Source: Bacteroidales bacterium
Lineage (GTDB): Bacteria > Bacteroidota > Bacteroidia > Bacteroidales > VadinHA17
Reading direction: 5' to 3'
Assembly (NCBI GenBank): GCA_031285575.1
Contig: JAITVX010000258.1
Span: 1 to 13,036, forward strand
DNA: 13,036 nucleotides
This document shows positions 5,395 to 13,036 of this stretch, in pieces. The first letter of the stretch is position 1. Every line of letters starts with the position of its first letter. The position numbers were made by a program, and so were the translations under genes. Below the pieces are notes generated by a model. That model did not search any database, had not been told where the DNA came from, and saw nothing but the letters and a program-made list of their open reading frames with translations.

Positions 5395-6471
5395 GCAGGC
5401 ATTGCCGACGTGTTTATTGTAAACTACGAAAGCCTCAAAAAGTATTTTGTAGAATGTTTTACAAATAAGGAAGGTCAGCGGCTAACGCTCCGGCACATAC
5501 GCTTCAAGGAAAACATTGGAATGTTCAAGTCGATTATTATAGACGAGAGCCACAAGGTGAAGAACGGCGCGGCACAGCAGTCGAAGCTCTGCATGGGGCT
5601 GGCAAGCGGCAAGGAATACCGTTTGCTGCTCACCGGTACGCCGGTAGTGAACCGCCCCAAAGACCTCATACCGCAGCTTCACATACTGGGGCAGTTAGAC
5701 CACTTCGGCGGCTATAGGGGGTTTGTTGACCGCTACTGCAGCGGCCCCAACGAAGCAAGCAACCTGTGCGAACTGAACTACAAGCTCAACCTGCACTGTT
5801 TCTATCAGCGCGAGAAGAAAGACGTGCTGCACGACCTGCCAGCCAAGACCCGCCAGACGGTTATATGCGAGATATCCAACCGCCGCGAGTATGCCGATGC
5901 CGAAGCCGACCTGCTGCGCTACCTGGTGCAGTACAGGCAGGCCGACGACGCCAGGCTTCAGCGAGCCATGCGGGGCGAGGTGATGGTGCGCATAAGCGTA
6001 CTGAGGCAGATAGCCGCGCGGGGCAAGATAAGAGATGTTGTCGATTCCACAGGCGACCTGCTTGAAGCCGGCGAAAAGGTTGTGCTGTTCGTAAACCTGC
6101 ACGATGTGGTGAACGAACTGAAGAAAGCCTTCCCGAAAGCCGTAACCGTAACGGGGCTTGAAAACGCAGCACAGAAACAGGCGGCGGTTGACAGCTTTCA
6201 GAATAACCCCGCCACGAAGCTTATTATATGCAGCATCAAGGCTGCCGGTGTGGGATTGACTCTTACGGCCAGCAGCCATGTGGTGTTTGTTGAGTTCCCA
6301 TGGACGGCTGGCTGCCGACTGCGACCAGTGCGAGGACAGAACGTACCAGTGCCGTTTAGGGTTGTTCGGTATTACCACCCTCATCTTCCAGACACGGGTT
6401 TTTCTTCGTTTCTTGCATCTATGTCTGGTTTAAATGTCCACTTTCCTTTTTCAAGAATATATGCGTCGTAA
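5395..6471 (+). pseudogene. SNF2-type phage helicase, C-terminal fragment, frameshifted and truncated
   Basis: Continues the helicase in the same frame after the TAG; a GTG at 5410 could restart translation. Motif II DESH (codons 224-227 of the whole gene), motif III LTGTP (253-257), motif IV VVLFVNLHDV and motif V SIKAAGVGLTLTASSHVVFV are intact. At 6306-6313 the tandem GGCTGGCT shifts the frame: removing one GGCT restores PWTAADCDQCEDRTY, the expected motif VI region. An 8-bp direct repeat ACCAGTGC (6324-6331, 6345-6352) follows closely. Helicase similarity then fades around 6350-6375, so the last part of the C-terminal lobe is missing. The open frame to 6471 runs antisense through the end of the convergent host gene and is not meaningful. 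The right edge of the phage-type DNA is probably near 6375. The enzyme is unlikely to be functional. Confidence 0.75.
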
Positions 6472-7247
6472 GAAAAGTCGGGGCCATAGTATTCCATTTT
6501 GCCAGCCAGGGCGGGCGAAAAGGGTACAAGGTGATCGAACACTATTGAGTTATTATCGGTAAACCTAAGTGTCATGGCTGCATCAGCTGAGTATCGGAAG
6601 ACTTTGCGTTTTACCAATATGCTGTCGGAAGGTGAAAAGACAGGAGCTCCAAATTCAATTGCACCATCGTGTTTAAAAGTTATGATGTCTATTACTTTTT
6701 TTGTTATCAGCGGATTACCATAGTTGATACCGAGTGCCGTCCAGTACGTTTGTCCATCTGTTGTAAAGGGTCTTATATCGTAATATAATGCTCCATACCA
6801 GTTTTCACCGGTATATACTGTGTCTTCTGAAATATCCGCCGGATTATAGTCTGACGTCAGTCTGTAAACGGAGTTGAGGGAGTTTGTTTCACTCCTTTTT
6901 ATTATATAGCAGAAGTATTTACCGGGGCTGGCTTTCAGGTTAAGGTTCCATGACACTATTTTAACAGTAGAATCGGGGGAGGTAATTTGTCCCAGAAAGC
7001 GAATATCTTTAAAGCTGAAACTGAAGATTGAGTCTGACTCAACAATTCGGTTGACAATGGTTTGAATTGAGTCGTTAACCTGCAGTTTTACGGAATCTTC
7101 GTTTACGGTGGCAAGCCTGCCGAAAAGTCTTCCGAGTGTTTGCGATAAGGTATCGGCTTGCGGATATGCCTTATACATGAATGAACAGCATATCGCAAGC
7201 ATAATAAACTGTTTGGCTATTAGTTTAATATTATTGTGTAACGGCAT
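6381..7247 (-). CDS. Secreted protein of unknown function
   Basis: A 288-aa protein with a plausible Sec signal peptide: basic start, hydrophobic core FIMLAICCSFMYKAY, cleavage near AYPQA. The mature part is beta-rich with many aromatic residues (YTGENWYGALYYDIRPF, WTALGINYGNP, VFDHLVPFSPALAGKMEYYG) and no cysteine cluster, repeat or enzymatic motif I can name. It is probably periplasmic or outer-membrane associated. The start overlaps the aminotransferase end by 17 bp, so the two are likely translationally coupled in one operon with the response regulator. Its stop lies within about 10 bp of the decaying phage helicase, so the extreme C-terminus (NEEKPVSGR) could have been altered by the junction. 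It resembles conserved hypothetical proteins of Bacteroidales. Confidence 0.75.
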   Translation of the reverse strand: MPLHNNIKLIAKQFIMLAICCSFMYKAYPQADTLSQTLGRLFGRLATVNEDSVKLQVNDSIQTIVNRIVESDSIFSFSFKDIRFLGQITSPDSTVKIVSWNLNLKASPGKYFCYIIKRSETNSLNSVYRLTSDYNPADISEDTVYTGENWYGALYYDIRPFTTDGQTYWTALGINYGNPLITKKVIDIITFKHDGAIEFGAPVFSPSDSILVKRKVFRYSADAAMTLRFTDNNSIVFDHLVPFSPALAGKMEYYGPDFSYDAYILEKGKWTFKPDIDARNEEKPVSGR

Positions 7248-8421
7248 CGAGCAAATTGTTTATCAGCCTGCATGCATCCAGTGTTTCTTCCCGGGTAATG
7301 GACAGCGGGGGTGCTATTCTGAATGCATTGGCATAAAATAAGAAATAGTCAATAACAAGGCCAAATTCGGTGGCACGTGTTACAATATTTTTCACCTGTT
7401 CGGGATTATCCATCTCTACCGCCAGCAGAAGACCTTCGCCTCGTATCTCTCTGATTGCCGGATGACAAAGGTTTGCCTTGAATATCTCCGACTGTACCCC
7501 ACAGTTATCAACAAGGTTTTCTTCCAGCAGCACCTGAAGCGAGGCAAGTCCTGCTGCGCAGCATACCGGATGTCCGCCAAAAGTTGTTATATGTCCGAGT
7601 GCAGGGTTTGATGCAAGCGTTGACATTATTTCCGGCGACGAAATAAACGCTCCGAGGGGCATTCCTCCGCCCAGGGCTTTAGCAAAGAGGGCAATATCGG
7701 GCGTAACGCCAAACCGCTCCATTGCAAACAGGTTGCCAATACGCCCGAAGCCTGTCTGTATTTCGTCGAAAACGAGCAGTGCTCCATGTTCGGCGCATTT
7801 TTCTTTCACTTTTTTCAGAAAGTCATTTTGGGGAAATATAACGCCTCCTTCGGCCTGAACAGGTTCTATAACCACACATGCAGTGCGGTTATCTATACTG
7901 TCAAGCGATTGGATGTCGTTAAAGTCGATCAGGTGTGTATCGGGCAACAGGGGTCTGAATGAGGTTTTGAAGTACTCGCTTCCCTGTATGCTAAGGGCTC
8001 CGTGCGAGCTGCCGTGATAACCGTTGCGGCAGGATATTATACGGCTGCGGCCGGTGAAACGCTTTGCAACTTTCAAGGCCCCTTCAACGGCTTCACTTCC
8101 TGAGTTTACAAAATAGCATACATCCAGTCCTGCTGGGAGGAGTTCCGCCAGTTTTGCGGCATACTGCACTTGCGGACTTTGGATAATTTCTCCATAAACC
8201 ATCAGGTGCATGTATTTGTCAACCTGACGTTTTACCGCTTCAACCACCCTGGGATGCCTGTGGCCGGTATTGCTTACTGAAACACCGCTCACGAGATCAA
8301 TATATCTTTTGCCGTCAGGGCCGTATAAATAAATACCTTCCGTCTTGTCAACTTCGAGAAGCATTGGTGTGGGAGAGGTCTGGCCAAGATGGCGTATGAA
8401 CAGGCTGCGATTTGAAAACAT
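7231..8421 (-). CDS. Class III PLP aminotransferase (acetylornithine/ornithine aminotransferase-like)
   Basis: A 396-aa cytoplasmic enzyme of normal length for fold-type I, class III aminotransferases. Visible landmarks are SGSEA (107-111, cofactor phosphate binding), GYHG (134-137, ring stacking), FDEIQTGFGR with Asp219 (pyridine nitrogen), AKALGGGMPLGAF with the Schiff-base Lys248, ITTFGGHP (278-285) and FRIAPPL with Arg368 (substrate carboxylate). It would move an amino group between an omega-amino or acetylornithine-type substrate and 2-oxoglutarate. The substrate is uncertain: no other arginine-biosynthesis genes are here, and the neighbours are a regulator and a secreted protein, so calling it argD would overreach. 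It starts 12 bp after the response regulator stop, so co-transcription is expected. Confidence 0.9.
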   Translation of the reverse strand: MFSNRSLFIRHLGQTSPTPMLLEVDKTEGIYLYGPDGKRYIDLVSGVSVSNTGHRHPRVVEAVKRQVDKYMHLMVYGEIIQSPQVQYAAKLAELLPAGLDVCYFVNSGSEAVEGALKVAKRFTGRSRIISCRNGYHGSSHGALSIQGSEYFKTSFRPLLPDTHLIDFNDIQSLDSIDNRTACVVIEPVQAEGGVIFPQNDFLKKVKEKCAEHGALLVFDEIQTGFGRIGNLFAMERFGVTPDIALFAKALGGGMPLGAFISSPEIMSTLASNPALGHITTFGGHPVCCAAGLASLQVLLEENLVDNCGVQSEIFKANLCHPAIREIRGEGLLLAVEMDNPEQVKNIVTRATEFGLVIDYFLFYANAFRIAPPLSITREETLDACRLINNLLDAVTQ

Positions 8422-8433
8422 TTGAATTTGGGG

Positions 8434-9141
8434 TTATCGCTGCGACATGACATCAATATCATTCATAAGCGAATCTCTGAATGCCTTGCCTACGGGTATG
8501 CTTATGGTAGTGTTGCCAACAGCTACATCAAGCGAGGTTTCCTTTATTGCCTGAATGGTGGCTTTATTCACAATGTACGATCTCTGCACTCTCACAAAAA
8601 GATCATGCGGAAGATACTCTTCAATGCCTTTCATTGTAAAGTGAACAACAAATTTGTCGTCGGCAGTATTCAGTGTAACATAATTTTCGAGAGCCTCGAT
8701 ATAAATAATATCCCTGACTTTAAGTTTCACCAGCGATGTTCCCTTTTTAATGAATATTTCCTTGTCGCCCGGATCGTTTTTACTTTTACGGGAAGCATTC
8801 ATAATTTTGTCGATTGCCTTGCAGAACCTCGGGAATGTTACAGGTTTAACAATATAATCGGTAACATTAAAGTCGAATGCTTTTGCCGCATGGCTTTCGT
8901 CTGATGTTATAACGATTATGTGCGGCGGCGACTCGAGACTGCCTATAAACTCAAAACCATCCATTTCGGGCATTTCGATGTCGAGCAGCACCAATTCTAC
9001 ATCCTGCCGCTTGATAAGGGCATTACGTGCTTCTATTGAATCATTGTAAACACCGATTAAGTCAAGCGAAGTATTTTTCCTAACATACTCACTAATAATC
9101 TGACAACTAAGTCTATCATCATCAATTACGATACAATTCAT
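8434..9141 (-). CDS. LytTR-family response regulator
   Basis: A 235-aa two-domain regulator. The receiver domain (1-115) has the acidic pocket Asp7-Asp8-Asp9, phosphoacceptor Asp54 in VLLDIEMPEMDGFEF, switch residues Thr79/Ser80 and Lys99 in YIVKP. The LytTR DNA-binding domain (about 128-230) shows KVRDIIYIEALENYVTL and a LFVRVQRSYIVN motif. Such proteins bind direct repeats in promoters and are usually paired with a membrane histidine kinase of the LytS/YehU type; no kinase is in this window. It heads an operon with the aminotransferase and the secreted protein. The ATG at 9141-9139 gives an ideal receiver N-terminus. The octanucleotide repeat starting 33 bp upstream may influence its expression. 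Confidence 0.92.
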   Translation of the reverse strand: MNCIVIDDDRLSCQIISEYVRKNTSLDLIGVYNDSIEARNALIKRQDVELVLLDIEMPEMDGFEFIGSLESPPHIIVITSDESHAAKAFDFNVTDYIVKPVTFPRFCKAIDKIMNASRKSKNDPGDKEIFIKKGTSLVKLKVRDIIYIEALENYVTLNTADDKFVVHFTMKGIEEYLPHDLFVRVQRSYIVNKATIQAIKETSLDVAVGNTTISIPVGKAFRDSLMNDIDVMSQR

Positions 9142-9174
9142 TCGTAATCTATCTTTAATAAAATTTAAAGCGTA

Positions 9175-9244
9175 AAAATAATAAAATAATAAAATAATAA
9201 AATAATAAAATAATAAAATAATAAAATAATAAAATAATAAAATA
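9175..9244. repeat. Octanucleotide tandem repeat (AAAATAAT), about 8.75 copies
   Basis: Eight exact copies of AAAATAAT fill 9175-9238 and a partial AAAATA follows to 9244. No mismatch is seen. It begins 33 bp upstream of the response regulator ATG and lies where that gene's promoter should be. A weak -7-like TATTTTTA (minus strand, 9173-9180) abuts the tract, which would then supply the spacer and -33 region. Perfect short repeats of this kind change copy number by slipped-strand mispairing. Confidence 0.95.
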
Positions 9245-9621
9245 GCTCATAATTAAGCAATTTGTTTTAAATCGATCAATAGACACCTTCGGGAAACAGT
9301 ACTTCAATACTCTGTTAGTCAATGTAGTCAATGATGTTGTTAATTAATGTGTTTGCAATGACTCCCGAAGAGGTCGATATTATGGAAATACTGTTAACCG
9401 ATGTTACGCGCGGTATGAGATTTGTTCCGTTAGTGAAAAACAATTTCCCAGGTAGGAAATTCGATTTCCCTTATGGGTTGCGTAACATCAGCTGTTAATT
9501 ACCGGCTGGCGTATTGTTGGTCATTGATTTCGTCGTTGGGCAAAAAGAAGGAAACATATTTCGTAATCTGTTATTTTTTTCAGCAACTAATCAATATGCG
9601 GTAGAATTTTAAAAAAAACAG
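9245..9621. other. Gene-free intergenic region with nested inverted repeats
   Basis: No credible open frame lies here. Inverted repeats are CTTCGGGA (9287-9294) with TCCCGAAG (9363-9370), GATGTTACGC (9400-9409) with GCGTAACATC (9480-9489), and inside the latter GGAAAT-TCG-ATTTCC (9455-9469). AACAG and CTGTT near 9295-9316 could add another stem. TTCGTAATCT occurs at 9560-9569 and also at 9141-9150. This is the divergent promoter region between the response regulator and secDF. It could hold regulator sites or a structured small RNA of unknown strand. Confidence 0.4.
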
Positions 9622-9629
9622 TATCTTCG
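9622..9629 (+). promoter_or_regulatory. Probable -7 box of the secDF promoter
   Basis: TATCTTCG preceded by an A-run (9611-9618) and followed by CGCC resembles the Bacteroidota -7 element TAnnTTTG with one change. No clear -33 box is seen about 20 bp upstream. Transcription would begin near 9635, leaving a leader of about 45 nt. The leader has no clear Shine-Dalgarno, only an A-rich stretch before the ATG, which is usual in this phylum. Confidence 0.45.
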
Positions 9630-9680
9630 CGCCTCAATGAAAGAAACTAATTTTTAACCTAATTATTAATACAGAAGACA

Positions 9681-12659
9681 ATGCAGATTAAATCAGCCAT
9701 TATAGTTTTGGCAATATCGCTGGGTCTGGTTTCGCTTTACCAGCTATCTTTCACCGCAGCCACCTACATGGTAAAAAGAGATGCCAAGGAATATGCACAG
9801 GGCGACCTTGTAAAAGAAGCCGCGTATTTAGACTCGATAGCCTCGTTGCCAAAAGATGAATGGAGTTATCTCGGCAATACATTCAGGGAATGCCAGAAGA
9901 AAGAACTTAACCTCGGCCTCGACCTTAAAGGCGGGATGAACGTTATTCTTGAAGTGTCGGTTGAAGATATTCTCAGAGCTCTTTCGAGTTACAGCACCGA
10001 CCGTACATTCAATGCCGCCATTGAACGCGCCAAAGAGATGCAGACGCAAAGCCAGTCGGATTTCCTGACCCTGTTCGGGCAGGCTTTCAGTGAAATAGAC
10101 CCGAATGCAAGGCTTGCCGCCATTTTCGGAACGGTGCAGATGCAGGAGCAGGTTAACTTCAACTCGTCGAACGCCGAAGTACTGAGAGCACTCGATGCTG
10201 AAGTAACAACCGCAATAGACAATGCCTTCAATATACTGCGTACCCGAATAGACCGGTTCGGAGTAGTGCAGCCCAACATAACACAGCTTGCAACCAAGGG
10301 AAGGATACTTATAGAACTTCCCGGTCAGAACGACCCTAAAAGGGTTCGCGAGCTATTGCGAGGAACCGCCAGCCTTGAATTCTGGGAAACGTATGAAAAT
10401 GCCGAAGTGATCGGCTACCTGTCGCAGGCCAATGAACTGCTGAAAGCAATAAACGTAACAGGCACCGTTACCGGGCAGCAGACAACAACCGCTGACACTG
10501 CTGTTGCCGCCGCCGCTGATACTGCTCAGACCGAATCATCGCTGCTTGACATAATAAACCAGGACACAACCACAGCAGCCGAGCCGGCTACAATGGAAGA
10601 ATTTGCACGGCAGAATCCTCTTTTCGGACTGCTTAATCCAAGAGTAAGCCCCGAAGGGCAGCCGTTGCAGTCGTGTATGGTAGGCCTTGCAGCCGGAAAA
10701 GATACCGCAAGGGTTAATGCCATGCTCGCAATGAACCAGATAAGAGTACAGTTTCCCCGTGACCTCAGGTTTATGTGGAGTCAGGAGCCACATAAATATG
10801 ATCCTACGGCTACACTATACGAACTCCATGCAATCAGAATCACAACGCGCGACGGAAGGCCTCCGCTCGATGGCGACGTTGTTACATCGGCCAGGCCAAC
10901 ATCGGGCGTAACAGGCTCTGAGGTAAAGGTTGACATGTCGATGAACGTGGAAGGCTCGAACACATGGGCAAGGATGACCCGCGAAAACATTGGTCGCTGC
11001 ATTGTTGTTGCCCTCGACGGTTACGTAAGATCGTATCCGAGAGTGCAGAACGAAATTACAGGAGGAAGTACCGAAATAACCGGCGATTTTACTATTGAAG
11101 AAGCCGACGACCTTGCAAACATACTTAAATCGGGTAAGCTGCCGGCTCCCGCCCGTATAATTTCCGACACCGTTGTAGGGCCTACACTCGGAAAAGAGGC
11201 AATCAATGCAGGGTTAATATCTTTCATCATAGCATTTGTGCTGGTGCTGCTCTACATGGTTTTCTATTACAGCATGCAGGCCGGCCTTATAGCCGACGTA
11301 GCCCTGCTGACCAACGTGTTTCTCCTTTTCGGAACACTTGCTTCACTCGGCGCAGCTCTTACGCTGCCCGGTATAGCAGGTATAGTGCTTACCATGGGCA
11401 TGGCAGTTGATGCAAACGTGCTTATTTATGAAAGGATAAGGGAAGAGTTGAGGCACGGGAAAGGCGCCAGGCAGGCAATAGCCGACGGATATAAGATGGC
11501 CTATTCGTCAATTATCGACTCGAACGTTACTACCCTGCTTGTAGGTATTATATTATATATATTCGGCACCGGCCCAATAAAAGGCTTTGCAACAACACTG
11601 GTAATCGGCGTTCTTACATCACTGTTCTCTGCAATCTTTATTACAAGGATTATTTACGATGCCATGTTGAAAAAGAATCCGAACGCAGTCCTTACGTTTT
11701 CGAGAAAAGTTACAGCAAACTTCCTTAAAAATACCAATATAGATTTCATTGGGCTAAGAAAATACTTTTATGCATTTTCGATATTTATTACAGTAGTGGG
11801 AGTAGGGTCGCTGTTTGTAAGGGGGCTTAGCATGGGCATTGATTTCACCGGAGGACGTACCTTTCAGGTAAGGTTTGATGAAGCTGTAAACCCTGCCGAT
11901 GTTGCGCAGAACCTTAGCGGAGTATTCGGAGAGCTGCCACAGGTTGTTACCTTCGGAAACGACCATCAGGTAAAAATAACAACCAAATACAGAATTACCG
12001 AAACAGGTATTGAAGACGAAGTGGATGCGCAGCTGTACGAAGGACTGAAAGGATTGCTGCCCGCCGATACAGGCCTTGACGAGTTCCTTTCAACTTACAT
12101 GGTAAGTTCCGACACAATAGGCCCGGCCATCGCCGCCGATATCAAGATAAAAGCCGTGTATGCCGTAATCTTCTCGCTGATAATAATGTTCCTATATATT
12201 TTGATGAGATTCAGAAACTGGCAATACGGGCTTGGCGCCGTAACGGCTCTTTTCCACGATACGCTTATAATAATAGGTTTTTATTCGCTCCTGCATGGCA
12301 TCATGCCTTTCTCAATGGATATCGACCAGTCGTTTATAGCAGCCATATTAACAATTATAGGTTATTCGGTTTTGGATACGGTGATTGTATTCGACAGACT
12401 GCGGGAGTATATACCGATGTACAGGAAAAAGCCACTGCAGGAAACGCTAAACATGGCCATGAATGCAACCCTCAGCCGTACGGTAAATACGTCGCTAACC
12501 ACCCTTCTTACCGTGCTTGCAATATTTATTTTCGGGGGAGCAGTTATACGCGGATTCATCTTTGCCCTGATAATTGGCGTTGTAATGGGAACATACTCGT
12601 CTATTTTTATTGCCTCGATGATTATGTACGATACAACCAAACAGAAAGCGATACAGTAA
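9681..12659 (+). CDS. secDF: Fused protein translocase subunit SecDF
   Basis: A 992-aa inner-membrane protein joining SecD and SecF, as is normal in Bacteroidota. It uses the proton gradient to pull exported proteins out of the SecYEG channel on the periplasmic side. The SecD half has a first membrane helix (4-24), the LNLGLDLKGGMNV motif (76-88), a large periplasmic region, and a membrane bundle from about 504 with GMAVDANVLIYERIREEL (about 574-591). The SecF half begins near 689 with LRKYFYAFSIF, has GIDFTGGRTFQVRF (about 719) and ends with VLDTVIVFDRLRE (about 896) and two more helices. Residues about 262-325 form an Ala/Thr/Gln-rich low-complexity insert (TVTGQQTTTADTAVAAAADT), probably a flexible periplasmic loop. 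All hallmark motifs are present and length is ordinary. It is transcribed alone and closed by a terminator. Confidence 0.97.
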   Translation: MQIKSAIIVLAISLGLVSLYQLSFTAATYMVKRDAKEYAQGDLVKEAAYLDSIASLPKDEWSYLGNTFRECQKKELNLGLDLKGGMNVILEVSVEDILRALSSYSTDRTFNAAIERAKEMQTQSQSDFLTLFGQAFSEIDPNARLAAIFGTVQMQEQVNFNSSNAEVLRALDAEVTTAIDNAFNILRTRIDRFGVVQPNITQLATKGRILIELPGQNDPKRVRELLRGTASLEFWETYENAEVIGYLSQANELLKAINVTGTVTGQQTTTADTAVAAAADTAQTESSLLDIINQDTTTAAEPATMEEFARQNPLFGLLNPRVSPEGQPLQSCMVGLAAGKDTARVNAMLAMNQIRVQFPRDLRFMWSQEPHKYDPTATLYELHAIRITTRDGRPPLDGDVVTSARPTSGVTGSEVKVDMSMNVEGSNTWARMTRENIGRCIVVALDGYVRSYPRVQNEITGGSTEITGDFTIEEADDLANILKSGKLPAPARIISDTVVGPTLGKEAINAGLISFIIAFVLVLLYMVFYYSMQAGLIADVALLTNVFLLFGTLASLGAALTLPGIAGIVLTMGMAVDANVLIYERIREELRHGKGARQAIADGYKMAYSSIIDSNVTTLLVGIILYIFGTGPIKGFATTLVIGVLTSLFSAIFITRIIYDAMLKKNPNAVLTFSRKVTANFLKNTNIDFIGLRKYFYAFSIFITVVGVGSLFVRGLSMGIDFTGGRTFQVRFDEAVNPADVAQNLSGVFGELPQVVTFGNDHQVKITTKYRITETGIEDEVDAQLYEGLKGLLPADTGLDEFLSTYMVSSDTIGPAIAADIKIKAVYAVIFSLIIMFLYILMRFRNWQYGLGAVTALFHDTLIIIGFYSLLHGIMPFSMDIDQSFIAAILTIIGYSVLDTVIVFDRLREYIPMYRKKPLQETLNMAMNATLSRTVNTSLTTLLTVLAIFIFGGAVIRGFIFALIIGVVMGTYSSIFIASMIMYDTTKQKAIQ

Positions 12660-12675
12660 ATTCAAGGTGCATACA

Positions 12676-12716
12676 AAACGCCGGTGTCCAGATTTTTATT
12701 TCGGACACCGGCGTTT
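12676..12716. terminator. Hairpin terminator after secDF
   Basis: A perfect 14-bp stem, AAACGCCGGTGTCC (12676-12689) with GGACACCGGCGTTT (12703-12716), and a 13-nt loop, 16 bp after the secDF stop. A- and T-ends flank a GC-rich core, so it could work in both directions between the convergent genes. No long U-tract follows. Confidence 0.85.
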
Positions 12717-12884
12717 ACATAAAAGACTGGTAATGGCATGATTTTATCTTAACTAAGGGGGGTAAAACGAAATGTCCTAATTTCATGAGAGGCAGAAAAC
12801 GGTGCAAAGTGGCAATAGATGCAGAAGTGAGCGGCCTATGACAACATTGCTCGTTTAAAACGAAACGTCTGAAAAGTTTAAACA

Positions 12885-12912
12885 CCCCCCTGCCGCACGT
12901 CAGCGGGGGGGG
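12885..12912 (-). terminator. GC-rich hairpin, probable terminator of the leftward gene at the right edge
   Basis: CCCCCCTG (12885-12892) pairs with CAG-C-GGGGGG (12901-12910, two-base bulge), with an 8-nt loop. On the minus strand it lies about 20 bp beyond the stop at 12933 and is followed by TGTTTAAACTTTTC. That fits a terminator for the incoming minus-strand gene. The homopolymer C and G runs are also error-prone in sequencing. Confidence 0.5.
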
Positions 12913-12932
12913 CGTTGCCGGCTTGCCAGCGG

Positions 12933-13036
12933 TTAATAAGGCGTGGTGGTATTCACCGTCCAGCCCTTGCCGGTGGCAATGCTCCTGTCGCAATTGTATC
13001 TGCCAGGGTTATCGTGTATATATACGGTTTTCCAGC
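12933..13036 (-). CDS. 3' end of a minus-strand gene, product unknown (partial)
   Basis: Reading leftward from the window edge, one frame stays open for 33 codons and stops with TAA at 12935-12933. It ends WKTVYIHDNPGRYNCDRSIA followed by TGKGWTVNTTTPY. The Gly/Trp/Asn/Thr-rich composition resembles the C-terminus of secreted or surface proteins in Bacteroidota. The terminator-like hairpin just downstream supports this frame over the competing one in the same stretch, which codes for an Arg/Pro-rich sequence. The gene continues outside the window, so neither its family nor its length can be told. Confidence 0.55.
   Translation of the reverse strand, partial: WKTVYIHDNPGRYNCDRSIATGKGWTVNTTTPY

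Noticed and set aside
5695..6384. A 229-aa open frame antisense to the helicase
   Set aside because: The helicase motifs on the plus strand explain this DNA. The antisense product has no recognisable domain and arises from codon bias.
8422..8904. A 160-aa plus-strand frame within the response regulator
   Set aside because: It is antisense to a clear receiver-LytTR protein and has no features of its own.
9175..9244. CRISPR array
   Set aside because: The unit is 8 bp with no spacers, so this is a simple tandem repeat.
12715..12993. A 92-aa minus-strand open frame
   Set aside because: It runs through a terminator hairpin and homopolymer runs and shows no domain. Another minus-strand frame ending at 12933 fits better as the gene end.

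Overview
The window looks like a chromosomal segment of a member of the Bacteroidota, probably Bacteroidales-like. The evidence is a single fused SecDF gene, a LytTR response regulator, promoters of the TTG-N18/19-TAnnTTTG type, and a lack of strong Shine-Dalgarno sequences. No rRNA, tRNA or CRISPR array is visible.

Positions 1-600 hold a small minus-strand membrane protein and a divergent control region. The control region has a leftward and a rightward Bacteroidota-type promoter, a 15-bp direct repeat and an inverted repeat. Positions about 600-6375 hold a rightward, tightly packed phage-type recombination/replication module. In order it encodes a small basic protein, a CxxCxGxG zinc-ribbon-like protein, an unknown 81-aa protein, a RecA-like P-loop ATPase resembling Sak4/AAA_24, a PD-(D/E)XK nuclease with a QxxxY motif, a small protein with an SSB-type acidic tip (DDLPF), a NinB-like protein, and an SNF2-type helicase. 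The ATPase gene carries a 275-aa intein with an HNH endonuclease domain, inserted inside the Walker A loop (GQSG|intein|TGKT). The helicase is broken by an in-frame TAG, a 4-bp tandem duplication and a truncated 3' end. No integrase or structural genes are present, so this reads as part of a prophage or related element, now decaying, at least at its right end.

Positions 6381-9141 hold a compact minus-strand host operon, transcribed right to left: LytTR response regulator, class III PLP aminotransferase, and a secreted protein of unknown function. Just upstream of the regulator is a tract of about 8.75 copies of an 8-bp repeat (AAAATAAT). Positions 9245-9621 carry no gene but contain several inverted repeats.

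Positions 9681-12659 encode the fused SecDF export motor, followed by a strong hairpin terminator. A convergent minus-strand gene enters from the right edge, and only its last 33 codons are visible.

Functionally, the ATPase, nuclease, SSB-like and NinB-like proteins would form a phage single-strand annealing/recombination set, with the helicase as a remodelling or replication partner. The ATPase can only have a complete P-loop after the intein splices out. The most notable item is this HNH intein in the P-loop of a phage recombinase. Next are the octanucleotide tract in front of the response regulator and the repeated operator-like motifs at the start of the phage operon.
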